The notes under the pieces: generated by a model
Told to the model about the DNA's origin: nothing
Database searches by the model: none
What the model saw: the letters and a program-made list of their open reading frames with translations, nothing else
Shown here: one piece after another, positions 1 to 8,261 of the stretch
How the letters are laid out: each line of letters opens with the position of its first letter
How positions within the stretch are numbered: the first letter of the stretch is position 1
Made by a program: the position numbers and the translations under genes
Assembly: GCA_016278505.1 (NCBI GenBank)
Contig: JADQBQ010000007.1
Coordinates: forward strand, 1 to 64,000
Length of the DNA: 64,000 nt
Direction: 5' to 3'
Origin: Clostridiales bacterium
Lineage (GTDB): Bacteria; Bacillota; Desulfotomaculia; Desulfotomaculales; VENG01

Positions 1-48
1 TGGGTGGGATTCGCACCCACTATATGACACGCCATTTCTCGGACGCAC
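1..48 (-). mobile_element. Group II intron, 5' end only (runs off left edge)
   Basis: Read on the minus strand from position 48, the sequence begins GTGCGTCCGAG, matching the conserved GUGYG 5' end of bacterial group II introns. It continues with a segment containing GTGGGTGCGAATCCCACCC, a short complementary stem of the kind found in intron domain I. Only 48 bases are inside the window, so the intron-encoded reverse transcriptase, domain V and the 3' splice site cannot be seen. The call rests on the terminal pentamer and my recollection of intron 5' ends. Confidence 0.42.
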
Positions 49-250
49 GGTCTGAACCCTTGTTCCAAGGTAAATATGAACTATAAAGATTGATAATGCA
101 TTCTTGTATATACTCAATTATGTCCTGTCTAATTAAATACATGTAGTTGTAACTCAAAATAATATTAGAATACATAAATTCACGCTGATTGTTGTTTAGT
201 TTTTTTGCTATAGATTTCTTACGGTGCAATAGAAAATAATATAATCCCAA
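20..250 (-). CDS. Reading frame of unknown function cut by the intron boundary
   Basis: A short open frame, read from a TTG at 250 and rich in Ile, Tyr and Asn, lies just after the pseH-like gene. It carries on through the proposed intron 5' end at 48 and stops at 20, so the last residues would be intron-encoded. In this frame a stop lies about 40 codons-worth of bases upstream of the TTG or less, and no strong ribosome binding site is visible. If real, it is the 5' part of a gene whose remainder lies left of the window beyond the intron. I do not recognise the protein, and it may be non-coding AT-rich sequence. Confidence 0.22.
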   Translation of the reverse strand: MGLYYFLLHRKKSIAKKLNNNQREFMYSNIILSYNYMYLIRQDIIEYIQECIINLYSSYLPWNKGSDRASEKWRVI

Positions 251-311
251 ATCATTCCAATCGGTGGTTAGAAAAGAGTATCTCCGCCGCTACTTTCAAC
301 ATATTTAATAA

Positions 312-788
312 TTATCTTTGTTGGCTTTCTAAACTTTTACGATAGTTAAGGTGTTCGTTTTTACCGTTAATATGTTCTCTTTCATACCCGCTATTCTCAA
401 ATATTCTTTGTGAAGCAATATTATCCAGCTTCACGCTAGCGAATAAATACTTAATATCAGGACGAGAAGTGATCACTTCAGCTTCTATCAACCTCATGAT
501 AATCCTTCCCAATCCTTGCCCTCTATACTTTTTAGCAATGCTATAACTAATTATTGCGGTTTCGTTATTATAATTTAGCCTTACCTGACCGACTGGCGCA
601 GTATTGAGGCAGCAAAGGTAAACGTCTATACTCTCATCTTGAATACAGTCTATAAACCAGCGTTTATGGCCTTCATACTCAATATCGGCAATATTAAATG
701 AGTTTTTCCTAACTTCAATATCATTTGCCCAATCAAACAGCAAATCAACGTCTGTCCATTCTGCTTTTCTTATATGTAACTTGATCAA
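312..788 (-). CDS. GNAT N-acetyltransferase, PseH-like
   Basis: A 158-residue GNAT-fold acetyltransferase. The acetyl-CoA pyrophosphate-binding loop (GQGLGRII, about residues 90-98) is clear, followed by a typical ASQRIFENSGY segment in the C-terminal part. It follows the pseI-like gene by 17 bp in what looks like one transcript with pseB and pseF-like genes. The likely role is therefore PseH: N-acetylation of the 4-amino group of the UDP-linked deoxy sugar on the way to pseudaminic acid. The start is a TTG at 788, preceded by GGAG about nine bases upstream. The acetyltransferase family is secure; the exact substrate is inferred from neighbours. Confidence 0.8.
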   Translation of the reverse strand: MIKLHIRKAEWTDVDLLFDWANDIEVRKNSFNIADIEYEGHKRWFIDCIQDESIDVYLCCLNTAPVGQVRLNYNNETAIISYSIAKKYRGQGLGRIIMRLIEAEVITSRPDIKYLFASVKLDNIASQRIFENSGYEREHINGKNEHLNYRKSLESQQR

Positions 789-805
789 TTTTTATCACTC
801 CGCTG

Positions 806-1858
806 CTAATCCTTGCTTACTAAATTAAATTGTATAGGCACTCCTCGTTTAATATCCCGAACAGCTTGTTTGCTAAGTACTTCTTTATAATATTTAGGCT
901 TTATCCCGTGGCCTGGCCGAATACATTGAATGTTTTCCTCTGTAAAGATCTCGCCTTTCTTAATATCTCTCACGGCAAAAATAGAACGCCTAAACACCAT
1001 GCTTTCTTTCTCCTTTGCCGAGACATCATAACTGACAATACCTTTAGCCTTTTCTGCAATTCTTATGTCTTCAACCATTTTTTTAAACTCTCCCGGTTCC
1101 ATTGAAAAGGAGGCATCCGGGTTATCAATTTCCCTGCTGAGGCAAAAATGCTTTTCAATTATACATGCCCCCATAGCAACTGCTGTAACAGCTCCGATAG
1201 AACCCATAGAGTGATCAGACAGTCCCACAGGTACATTGAAGGATTCGCTCATATGCTGCATCGTTTTTAAATTCATATCATCTGGTACGGCAGGGTAGGC
1301 GCTGGAACATTTAAGTAATGCTAAAGCCTTGTTACCTTGACCACTAACAGTATTCACAGCATCTTCTATTTCCTCAAAACTACCCATGCCCGTGGACATA
1401 ATGATGGGTTTGCCTTTTGAAGCAACGTATTCTATTAGCGGGATATCTACCAACTCAAATGAGGCAATTTTGTAAAATTCAATCCCAATGCTTTCCAAAA
1501 ATTCAACCGCTGTTTTGTCAAATGGAGTTGAGAAAAAGTCTAAACCAAGACTGTCTGCCTCCGCTTTAAGTTCTGCCTGCCACTCCCAGGGTGTATAGGC
1601 TTTGCCGTAAAGACTATATAGGTTTTCGCCTTCCCATGTTCCATCATTAATTTTAAAATACTCATTATCGCAATCTATGGTCAAAGTGTCAGGGGTATAT
1701 GTCTGGATTTTTATGCAGTCTGCACCACATTCTTTCGCCTTACGGATGATCTGCTTTGCATTTTCAATGCTTCCAGCGTGATTTGCTGACATTTCAGCAA
1801 TGATGTAGGCAGGATGTCCTTCGCCGATTATCCTATCTTTAATTTCAATAGTCTTCAT
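806..1858 (-). CDS. pseI: Pseudaminic acid synthase (NeuB/PseI family)
   Basis: A 350-residue NeuB-family enzyme that condenses phosphoenolpyruvate with a deoxy-diacetamido hexose to form a nine-carbon nonulosonic acid in the cytoplasm. It has the N-terminal TIM-barrel start (IIAEMSANHAG), the LYGKAYTPWEW segment typical of PseI rather than sialic acid synthases, the FFSTPFD and GLSDHS motifs, and a C-terminal SAF/antifreeze-like domain (about residues 285-350, RSIFAVRDIKKGE). Its ATG overlaps the stop of the cytidylyltransferase gene by one base (TAATG), indicating translational coupling. The length is normal for the family. PseI rather than legionaminic acid synthase is likely but not certain. 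Confidence 0.88.
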   Translation of the reverse strand: MKTIEIKDRIIGEGHPAYIIAEMSANHAGSIENAKQIIRKAKECGADCIKIQTYTPDTLTIDCDNEYFKINDGTWEGENLYSLYGKAYTPWEWQAELKAEADSLGLDFFSTPFDKTAVEFLESIGIEFYKIASFELVDIPLIEYVASKGKPIIMSTGMGSFEEIEDAVNTVSGQGNKALALLKCSSAYPAVPDDMNLKTMQHMSESFNVPVGLSDHSMGSIGAVTAVAMGACIIEKHFCLSREIDNPDASFSMEPGEFKKMVEDIRIAEKAKGIVSYDVSAKEKESMVFRRSIFAVRDIKKGEIFTEENIQCIRPGHGIKPKYYKEVLSKQAVRDIKRGVPIQFNLVSKD

Positions 1859-2607
1859 TAATGCTCACTCCCCTTTGAGTTTTTTTGTTCAATGTCCTTG
1901 TTGATTTCAAAAAACTCAGGGTTTTGTTCCATAACAGCTAAAATTTCATCCATATAGAAATCGTGCTCTCCATTGTACAAACTCTTATACAACTTTTGAA
2001 TAAGCTGCCAGTCTTCTTCTGTATCCAAAGTCCATCTGTGGCTTGAGTAATCTACATCGTTTTTATAGTAAAAAATGTGCTTTGCGTTCTCATAAAGATA
2101 TGGTGTTACATGTTCGCGCTGATACATTTCCTTGGCGTTATTATGCGCCTCCTGCAATGCTGCATAGTTAAAAATTTCAGTATCCAACCCCCTAGGATAT
2201 GTTCTTTGGGTTAAATCATTACCTGCATTCGTAACGATATCGTAATTGTTCTCCTTGAAAAAAGAAACCATATCATCTATTACTTTAGGGTCTATAAGTG
2301 GACAATCCGATGTAATTCTTACAATAATATCAGCCTTATTCTCAGTGGCAGCAAAATAATATCTACTCAGAACATCATCTTCGCTACCTCTGAAGAGCTT
2401 TGCACCATATTTTATAGCTTCTTCTGCTATTTTATCATCATCTACAGCAACAGTAGTGGCAATGATAATTTCATCCACAGTATTAGCTTGCTTCACCCTT
2501 TTAATGTCATGAGCAAGAACAGTTTGCCCATACAAATCCTTCATTACTTTTCCTGGTAATCTAGTAGAACCCATTCTCGCTTGAATAACAGCAATTGTCT
2601 TACTCAT
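1858..2607 (-). CDS. CMP-sugar cytidylyltransferase, SpsF/PseF-like
   Basis: A 249-residue nucleotidyltransferase of the SpsF/acylneuraminate cytidylyltransferase family. The nucleotide-binding start IQARMGSTRLPGK (about residues 8-20) and the DCPLIDP motif (about 101-107) are present. In this position it should activate the nonulosonic acid as CMP-pseudaminate for the Maf transferase, as PseF does. It starts 15 bp after pseB and overlaps pseI by one base. SpsF-type proteins also occur in spore-coat polysaccharide clusters, so the name is from context; the neighbouring pseB and pseI make the PseF role the best reading. Confidence 0.82.
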   Translation of the reverse strand: MSKTIAVIQARMGSTRLPGKVMKDLYGQTVLAHDIKRVKQANTVDEIIIATTVAVDDDKIAEEAIKYGAKLFRGSEDDVLSRYYFAATENKADIIVRITSDCPLIDPKVIDDMVSFFKENNYDIVTNAGNDLTQRTYPRGLDTEIFNYAALQEAHNNAKEMYQREHVTPYLYENAKHIFYYKNDVDYSSHRWTLDTEEDWQLIQKLYKSLYNGEHDFYMDEILAVMEQNPEFFEINKDIEQKNSKGSEH

Positions 2608-2622
2608 AAATTGTACCCCATT

Positions 2623-3621
2623 TTATGTGATTTCTTTATAAACAGTTTTAAGTTGTTCCTGTAACTCCTCAACCGAAAGCCAATCTGAGTTAGTATCAGA
2701 ACTATACTCAAAACCCTGCTCCACTCTTTTACCACCAGGTATTAAGCGATCTTCACTCCACCATGTAAAATGCGGATAAATAATATAATGCTTGTCATAT
2801 TCGTAAGTAAATAAGGAATCTTCCTTTGTAACCATAAATTCGTGTAGCTTTTCGCCCTCACGAATACCTTTCTCCGGCATCTCACAATTAGGTAGCATCG
2901 CTTTCGCTAAGTCAGTGACTTTAAATGAAGGTATTTTAGATATAAAGGTTTCTCCGCCTTTTGATTCTGTTAGAGCTTTAATGACTAGTTCTATACCTTC
3001 CTTTATGCTGATCCAAAACCTTGTCATTCTATAATCAGTTACAGGCAAAATCGTGCCTCCACTATCTACGATACCCTTAAAGAACGGTATAACCGAGCCT
3101 CTACTGCCAGCTACATTGCCATAACGTACTACAGAGAAACGAATATCTTTTTCCCCTGAATAGGCATTTGCAGCTATAAACAGTTTATCTGAAACAAGTT
3201 TCGTTCCACCATAAAGATTAACAGGATTTACAGCTTTATCCGTTGATAGCGCCACGACTCTAGTAATTCCTGAATCCAACGCAGCATCAATAACATTTGT
3301 TGCTCCATTTATATTTGTTTTTATTGCCTCGATCGGATTATATTCGCAGGCTGGAACTTGTTTCAGAGCCGCAGCATGAACTATATAGTCGATACCGTTT
3401 AATGCTCTGTAAAGTCTTTCTTTATCTCGCACATCACCTATGAAAAAGCGAAGTTTATCTGCATGCTCTTTAAATTTGTTTTCCAACACAAATTGCTTAT
3501 ACTCATCCCTTGAGTATATAACAATTTTTTTAGGGTTATATTTTTCTAATAAATACTCCGTAAAATGGTTACCAAAAGAACCGGTCCCGCCTGTTATAAG
3601 AATTGATTTATTGTTAAGCAT
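2623..3621 (-). CDS. pseB: UDP-GlcNAc 4,6-dehydratase, C5-inverting (PseB)
   Basis: A 332-residue short-chain dehydrogenase/reductase of the PseB/FlaA1 type, which converts UDP-GlcNAc to the 4-keto-6-deoxy-L-arabino sugar, the first pseudaminic acid step. Visible are the NAD(P)-binding GGTGSFG (about residues 10-16), AALKQVPACE, the STDKAVNP segment and the YGGTK form of the catalytic YxxxK motif. It is the first gene of the sugar unit. The usual next gene, the PseC aminotransferase, is absent; the cytidylyltransferase follows instead after 15 bp. Length and motifs match the family. Confidence 0.92.
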   Translation of the reverse strand: MLNNKSILITGGTGSFGNHFTEYLLEKYNPKKIVIYSRDEYKQFVLENKFKEHADKLRFFIGDVRDKERLYRALNGIDYIVHAAALKQVPACEYNPIEAIKTNINGATNVIDAALDSGITRVVALSTDKAVNPVNLYGGTKLVSDKLFIAANAYSGEKDIRFSVVRYGNVAGSRGSVIPFFKGIVDSGGTILPVTDYRMTRFWISIKEGIELVIKALTESKGGETFISKIPSFKVTDLAKAMLPNCEMPEKGIREGEKLHEFMVTKEDSLFTYEYDKHYIIYPHFTWWSEDRLIPGGKRVEQGFEYSSDTNSDWLSVEELQEQLKTVYKEIT

Positions 3622-4329
3622 TTCAAGTTTCTCCTTTATATCATGAGAATCGGTGTATGTAATAACCTTGAAAATATAGACCTTATAGCATCCTAGTAGT
3701 CAGTAAAGATGAGTCCTCCGATTTTTCCAAGCCCATAAGAAATGTACTACCCAATACAATAATTCAGCTATGTGTCAATTATCAGATTTAAAACCATTTA
3801 AGGATATATCTCATAAGAGCAGAAAGAATGAATGGCAGACTTAAAGCAAACATTACCTTTATTTAACTAAAGACAAGGTCAAGCTGGCCATTGAGGTGTT
3901 TAAGGGAAAGTGGGTTAAATATGGCTCAGTAATCCCTTATCCCGGGGGAACTAGGGGTGAACCAACTTATAATGTTTTTACCATGCTGCTTGCGCCAAGA
4001 TAGTATATATACAGACATCATTTAGGCTATTACCGATAGTTAGAGAAATTTACAACAAATAGGCACAAATCCTACTGAAGGCAATCATCAGAAAAAAATA
4101 ATCTATTTGGTAACTGTTAAAACCGCAAAAGTATACTATGCCCGATAAGGGTAAATGTGTACAAGAGATTGTTATTTAATTAACCGCTTGACTTAGTTGG
4201 AATAGGATACCTAAATTCTCCCCAAGGAGAGTTTATAAAATAAAGGATAGAGAGCACTATCATTTACCCCTACTATCCTCGGTATAGCTCAGTCAGTCTT
4301 TAAACTTTATGTAACTATAATTAAAATAG
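3622..4329. other. 708-bp gap between pseB and maf
   Basis: I find no convincing gene. A plus-strand stretch near 3870-4005 gives a short open frame (starting KDKVKLAIEVFKGKW) that could be a relic of something larger, but it has no start or ribosome binding site and I cannot name it. An imperfect hairpin at 4213-4234 lies downstream of maf but lacks a clear T-tract on the minus strand. The promoter of the pse unit should lie in the lower part of this gap; no strong consensus match stood out. Confidence 0.4.
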
Positions 4330-6192
4330 TTAGCTACATAGCGTTCTTATAATTTTCTTTATTTCTTCAAACTCAATACGGGTCCCTAATACATCCCTCT
4401 TACAAACATGAATAAACTTACCAAAGGAGTTGAGTATTTTTTCTGCTTTAACCCTGGGGTTTTTTTCATCTCTAATATAAATAGTCTCCCTGCTTAGTAT
4501 ATCGCTATACACCCTATTCATGGGCTTAATAAATACTCTAAAATAATAATTTTCACGCATTTCATTTATTGTATCATCAAGGCTCCTATACATTTTTTCC
4601 AACTGATTAACATTGCCATTTAATGCTAATGATCTTATTTTCCTAAAAAATTCATTAACTTGTTGCATTATCTTTAGCAAGTTTGTGTATGCTTCATTCA
4701 TTTTATCCAATTGACTTAATAAATAATCAAGGTCATAGCTATGACTATCCCTTGGTAGCCAACTTGATACGGTTAATTTGTCTTTTAGATTATTCACTAT
4801 GACTTCTTCCAAAGGGATAAAAGGGGCCCCTGTAATACTAGCTCCGCCCCGGGTGGTGTTAATCACTTTTACCCCTGATAATTTTTCTATATATATTTCC
4901 ATTTGCTGGCGCATCCTGTTAAAGCTTTCGTTAGTAAGCACTTGCTGGCCAAAAACGTCCTCAACCCACAAACCGTTATTAATTTCCGCTTCCGTCACTT
5001 CACTACTATAATCTACCCCTGAGGAGTGGCGTTTCTTATCCCTATACGCTAAGTTTTGGCCTACTAATATTATGGGATTAAAACCTAATTGGTACAATAA
5101 CTGAAGGGTAACAACGGCAATGGTGGGGGCATCGTAAACACCATCTATGGCCTTCCCGTTTTTGCTTTTTAGAAAATATTCCGATATAGTATCCTGACTA
5201 GTAAGCATGTGGTATTTAGGTCCAGGGTAATTTTCCAATGCTTCATAACCAACACTGCTGCCAAAAATCATGGAAATCTCTTTAATATCTCGTTCCACCA
5301 CCTTGGCAAAAACCTTCTGATTATGCACAGTGGGGTCATAGGTACAGGCAGCATGGGGATAGATGTTATTATCTATCAGTGTATTAATGGCGGAACCAAC
5401 ACTAAAAATATAGGCTAGGTTATTATCTTTTATATAACGGACATTTTCTATTTCTTCATTAAGGGAAGGACCGGCGGCTACCAGCAGGGCCGGCTGGCCG
5501 GCAAACGCACCTTTTTTTTCCATCAAAATGTTGGGTGTGTTAAGCACTTCCTTGAAATTTTTTATACTATTTAGAGTCCAGCGCTTTTGGAAGGCATAGT
5601 TTGTCCGCAGACTACTTCTTTTGTCTTTAACTAATTTATTGAAAAGCTTTTTGAATTGTTGATACTGTTGGTCAAAGACAGCTTTATGACTGGGTAATTC
5701 AATAATGAGTAACTTCCTGTTTATGCGGTCTATAAAGTTTTTGAAAAAGCCTACAGCCTGTTGCTCAGTATCTGCCAAAACTATGTTTTTCAACCTTTTC
5801 AAGGGTAATTGGGATAATTCCCCATGGGATATGTACTGGTTAAAAACTTCGGGTACCGGCTCATAAATATAATAATCTATATTGGAGTATTTTTGGGCAA
5901 AGGCAGTAATATGATAACCAAGACCGGTGCCATAAAAAATTACAGTGGAGTTTTCATCTAAATTATTATATTCATCAAGTATCATGTCCGCTTCCCGCAG
6001 CGGGTCGTATTTACTGTGTAGATAAATGGGGCGCCCGTTATCCTCCACCACCAAGGTTTTAATACCTTTACGGGAATCCTCAGCTTGTACAAGGTTAGGG
6101 TCAAATTGTTGTTCCTGATTATATTGTTCCCATTGTTTCCACAGAGTATAGTAATTATTTTTCAAAACATTAATGTTGTCAACCATGAGCAT
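4330..6192 (-). CDS. maf: Motility accessory factor, flagellin nonulosonic acid transferase
   Basis: A 620-residue protein of the Maf/DUF115 (MptE-like) family. Members transfer pseudaminic or legionaminic acid from the CMP donor to Ser/Thr of flagellin before export. The central domain is recognised by LLVAAGPSLNEEIE (about residues 230-245), the following VGSAIN segment and LVGQNLAYRDKKRHSSG. N- and C-terminal regions are mostly helical. It sits between the sugar synthesis genes and flagellin, which supports the role. It begins 4 bp after the unknown upstream gene, so both share the sigma-28-like promoter near 6873-6900. A GGGAGG lies about nine bases before the ATG. Confidence 0.9.
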   Translation of the reverse strand: MLMVDNINVLKNNYYTLWKQWEQYNQEQQFDPNLVQAEDSRKGIKTLVVEDNGRPIYLHSKYDPLREADMILDEYNNLDENSTVIFYGTGLGYHITAFAQKYSNIDYYIYEPVPEVFNQYISHGELSQLPLKRLKNIVLADTEQQAVGFFKNFIDRINRKLLIIELPSHKAVFDQQYQQFKKLFNKLVKDKRSSLRTNYAFQKRWTLNSIKNFKEVLNTPNILMEKKGAFAGQPALLVAAGPSLNEEIENVRYIKDNNLAYIFSVGSAINTLIDNNIYPHAACTYDPTVHNQKVFAKVVERDIKEISMIFGSSVGYEALENYPGPKYHMLTSQDTISEYFLKSKNGKAIDGVYDAPTIAVVTLQLLYQLGFNPIILVGQNLAYRDKKRHSSGVDYSSEVTEAEINNGLWVEDVFGQQVLTNESFNRMRQQMEIYIEKLSGVKVINTTRGGASITGAPFIPLEEVIVNNLKDKLTVSSWLPRDSHSYDLDYLLSQLDKMNEAYTNLLKIMQQVNEFFRKIRSLALNGNVNQLEKMYRSLDDTINEMRENYYFRVFIKPMNRVYSDILSRETIYIRDEKNPRVKAEKILNSFGKFIHVCKRDVLGTRIEFEEIKKIIRTLCS

Positions 6193-6195
6193 AGC

Positions 6196-6804
6196 CTATG
6201 CCTCCCACGGTAGCATATTACCTAATGATTTTTTTATTTGCTTAAAAAGATCGATAACTTCATAGTTAAGCAGGTCACCGATTAAAACCATATCCCTGCT
6301 TTCCATTGCCTGCCCTAACTGCTCCATATTTTCTTTTAAAGAATAGATTTGCTGCAGGTATTCATTCCAGTTTGAGTAACCCTGAATATGCGGATTCATA
6401 GCTATTTCCTTGTCAATTAAAGAGAATGAGTCTAAAAGCCACTTCACACCGTCCGTCAACTCTGCAAGCTGACGCCAGCAATCAGCATTGGATTCCCGGT
6501 AGAATTTAGGGGCAAGTTCCGTCAATACCGGTATAGCTCTGTCTAAATATTCGCCGGCAGACAGTATAACTTCATCGGCCAACTCCTTTAATGTACGGCA
6601 TTCTATTTTAATTTTTTCTGTACCGGTGATGTTATCTAGCAAAAAGCTTTCCAATTCATCAAAGCGGTCCACCCCGTCCAGGGTAAAGTGGCTGTAGTAA
6701 ACCTCAGCCAGATTTAGCTCTTGCTCTATGGATTGGATTATTTCAGGAACAGCTTCCCTTTTATTGGGAAAAACTAGAGTTTGGTTTAATATTTCGATTA
6801 ACAA
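6196..6804 (-). CDS. Unknown protein in the flagellin glycosylation unit
   Basis: I do not recognise this protein. From the preferred TTG start it has 202 residues, is acidic and predicted mainly helical, and has no signal peptide or membrane segment. The ATG 24 bp upstream (6828) is disfavoured because a perfect GGAGGT lies inside that extension, six bases before the TTG. The gene ends 4 bp before maf and begins after a sigma-28-like promoter, so it is expressed with late flagellar genes. A flagellin chaperone or Maf partner is a reasonable guess from position only. It contains one conspicuous Cys-containing segment (KIKIECRTLKELADEVI). Confidence 0.75.
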   Translation of the reverse strand: MLIEILNQTLVFPNKREAVPEIIQSIEQELNLAEVYYSHFTLDGVDRFDELESFLLDNITGTEKIKIECRTLKELADEVILSAGEYLDRAIPVLTELAPKFYRESNADCWRQLAELTDGVKWLLDSFSLIDKEIAMNPHIQGYSNWNEYLQQIYSLKENMEQLGQAMESRDMVLIGDLLNYEVIDLFKQIKKSLGNMLPWEA

Positions 6805-6872
6805 TATAAAACCTCCAAAGAATAACAAGACAGAAAGTCATTTTTTTCGGAAATAATACTATTATACACTAA

Positions 6873-6900
6873 CTATCGACATAACTAGCCTATTTCTTTA
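6873..6900 (-). promoter_or_regulatory. Sigma-28-like promoter of the unknown gene-maf unit
   Basis: On the minus strand TAAA (6897-6900) is followed after exactly 16 bases by GTCGATAG (6873-6880), close to the Firmicute sigma-D/sigma-28 consensus (TAAA, N14-16, GCCGATAT). Spacing and -35 are identical to the two other candidates in this window (flagellin and flgM). A TATAAT at 6861-6866 lies slightly downstream and could give a second, sigma-A start. Confidence 0.68.
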
Positions 6901-6955
6901 TAGGTTCCACTAAATGATCAATGATGAATCGTTAAATTTCTGGTTTTCCAAAAAA

Positions 6956-6988
6956 CAAAGGGTCTCAGAACAGACCCGAGACCCTTTG
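6956..6988 (-). terminator. Rho-independent terminator after flagellin
   Basis: A perfect 11-bp stem (CAAAGGGTCTC paired with GAGACCCTTTG) with an 11-base loop lies 18 bp after the flagellin stop and is followed on the minus strand by six T residues. It ends the flagellin transcript before the maf unit promoter. Confidence 0.92.
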
Positions 6989-7006
6989 TTGTGCATATCA
7001 GTGTAA

Positions 7007-7915
7007 TTATCGCAGGAGCTGTAACACACCCTGTGGAAGTTGGTTTGCTTGAGCCAACATGGCCTGAGATGCTTGATTTAAAATATTTAGTTTAGTGAAT
7101 TCCATCATTTCTTTAGCCATGTCAACATCTCGGATTCGAGACTCAGCTGCCGTTAAGTTCTCTGATGAAGTTCCCAAGTTATTTATGGTATGTTCCAAAC
7201 GATTTTGATAAGCACCAAGCTTTGCACGTTCCGCGGATACGACCTCAATTGCGTCATTGAAGACAGTAATTGCTGCATCAGCACCACTCTGGGTCAAAAT
7301 GCCTCCGCTTGTTGACGTATCTACTCCTGATACCATAAAGTCTTGAACAGATTCACCAGAGACAACCGCACCACCAGAGGTTGTACCAATGTTTGATGAA
7401 TCCATAGAGTTTACGGTGAGCGTAATGTTTTGATCTTCGTTAGCACCAATATGGAATGTAAATGACTGTCCACTACCGGTGAAATTACCGGATGTATCTG
7501 TTTTACCGAGTAGGTTTTGAGTATTAAATTCGGTATTTTTTGCAATCCGATCAATCTCATCGGTTAATTCGTTAATTTCCTTTTGCAGCTCTCTTCTGTC
7601 AGTAATGGTGTTTGAATCATTTGCTGATTGTACAGCAAGTTCACGCATACGCTGCAGAATGCTGTGAGTTTCATTTAAAGCACCTTCAGCTGTTTGAATT
7701 AAGGAAATACCATCTTGAGCGTTACGGGAAGCCTGATCCAAGCCTTTAATCTGCGCACGCATTTTTTCAGAAATGGCCAAACCCGCTGCATCATCAGCAG
7801 CACTGTTGATGCGAAGACCTGATGACAATTTCTCCAGCGAGCTCTGCTGCATTCTGCTATTGGATGTCATCTGCCGATACGTATTCAACGCTGCAATGTT
7901 GTGATTAATTCTCAC
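7007..7915 (-). CDS. hag: Flagellin
   Basis: A 302-residue flagellin, the filament subunit exported through the flagellar type III apparatus. The N-terminal D0/D1 helix (RINHNIAALNTYRQM, SSGLRINSAADDAAGLAIS, RNAQDGISLIQTAEGAL) and the C-terminal helix (ENLTAAESRIRDVDMAKEM, then ILNQASQAMLAQANQLPQ) are complete. The variable central region (about residues 145-215) is short and Ser/Thr/Gly-rich, the likely place for Maf-dependent glycosylation. The start is GTG with AGGAGG eight bases upstream. It has its own sigma-28-like promoter and a strong terminator. The leader holds a candidate CsrA hairpin. It follows fliW-csrA. Confidence 0.97.
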   Translation of the reverse strand: MRINHNIAALNTYRQMTSNSRMQQSSLEKLSSGLRINSAADDAAGLAISEKMRAQIKGLDQASRNAQDGISLIQTAEGALNETHSILQRMRELAVQSANDSNTITDRRELQKEINELTDEIDRIAKNTEFNTQNLLGKTDTSGNFTGSGQSFTFHIGANEDQNITLTVNSMDSSNIGTTSGGAVVSGESVQDFMVSGVDTSTSGGILTQSGADAAITVFNDAIEVVSAERAKLGAYQNRLEHTINNLGTSSENLTAAESRIRDVDMAKEMMEFTKLNILNQASQAMLAQANQLPQGVLQLLR

Positions 7916-7938
7916 TTAATCATTCCTCCTTGAAATAT

Positions 7939-7960
7939 AAAATCTGCATCCCTGCATTTT
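7939..7960 (-). promoter_or_regulatory. Candidate CsrA-binding hairpin in the flagellin leader
   Basis: The minus-strand leader contains TGCA-GGGA-TGCA (7945-7956), a hairpin presenting GGGA in a four-base loop. Flanking AAAA and TTTT tracts extend the stem by four pairs past a two-base bulge. CsrA binds GGA in hairpin loops. In Bacillus subtilis two sites, one upstream hairpin and one overlapping the Shine-Dalgarno, repress hag. Here the second site would be the AGGAGGA at the flagellin ribosome binding site. The csrA and fliW genes lie directly upstream. Confidence 0.6.
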
Positions 7961-8005
7961 AAGAATCCCCGGTGGCCACCTGGGACAAAATTCCCTACAT
8001 TTCTC

Positions 8006-8033
8006 TATTCGTCTGTCTAAACAAAGAACTTTA
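8006..8033 (-). promoter_or_regulatory. Sigma-28-like promoter of flagellin
   Basis: TAAA (8030-8033) and GACGAATA (8006-8013) are separated by 16 bases on the minus strand. The -10 octamer is identical to that before flgM. The -35 overlaps the csrA stop codon, so flagellin is transcribed from the end of csrA. Confidence 0.75.
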
Positions 8034-8261
8034 GGGTTTCCCAAATAATTCTTTAAGTAAATCTACCGTGGTATTATCATTTACTGCTGCGGTGGTGTTT
8101 TCATTTTTGACTTCCAGGTACAGCTCGCCGCGGAGTATGGTGATGTCTTTTGGAGCGTCGATACCGACTTTAACGAAGTCTTCGCCTATTTCCAGGACAG
8201 TTACTTTGATATCGCTGCCCAGCGTTATTGACTGATTTTTTTTGCGGGTAAGGACCAGCAT
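8031..8261 (-). CDS. csrA: Carbon storage regulator CsrA
   Basis: A 76-residue RNA-binding translational regulator. It has the standard start MLVLTRKKNQSITLG, the central IKVTVLEI strand and VKVGIDAPKDITILRGELY, which includes the conserved RNA-contacting region. In Firmicutes it represses flagellin translation until FliW, released from flagellin during filament growth, sequesters it. Its ATG overlaps the fliW stop (TAATG), which couples the two proteins. The C-terminal tail is slightly longer than in enteric CsrA, as usual for Firmicutes. The flagellin promoter overlaps its stop codon. Confidence 0.97.
   Translation of the reverse strand: MLVLTRKKNQSITLGSDIKVTVLEIGEDFVKVGIDAPKDITILRGELYLEVKNENTTAAVNDNTTVDLLKELFGKP

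Noticed and set aside
4281-4296. tRNA-like GGTATAGCTCAGTCAG
   Set aside because: It resembles a tRNA D-arm, but no acceptor, anticodon or T-arm follows in either direction. A remnant cannot be ruled out, but there is too little to call.
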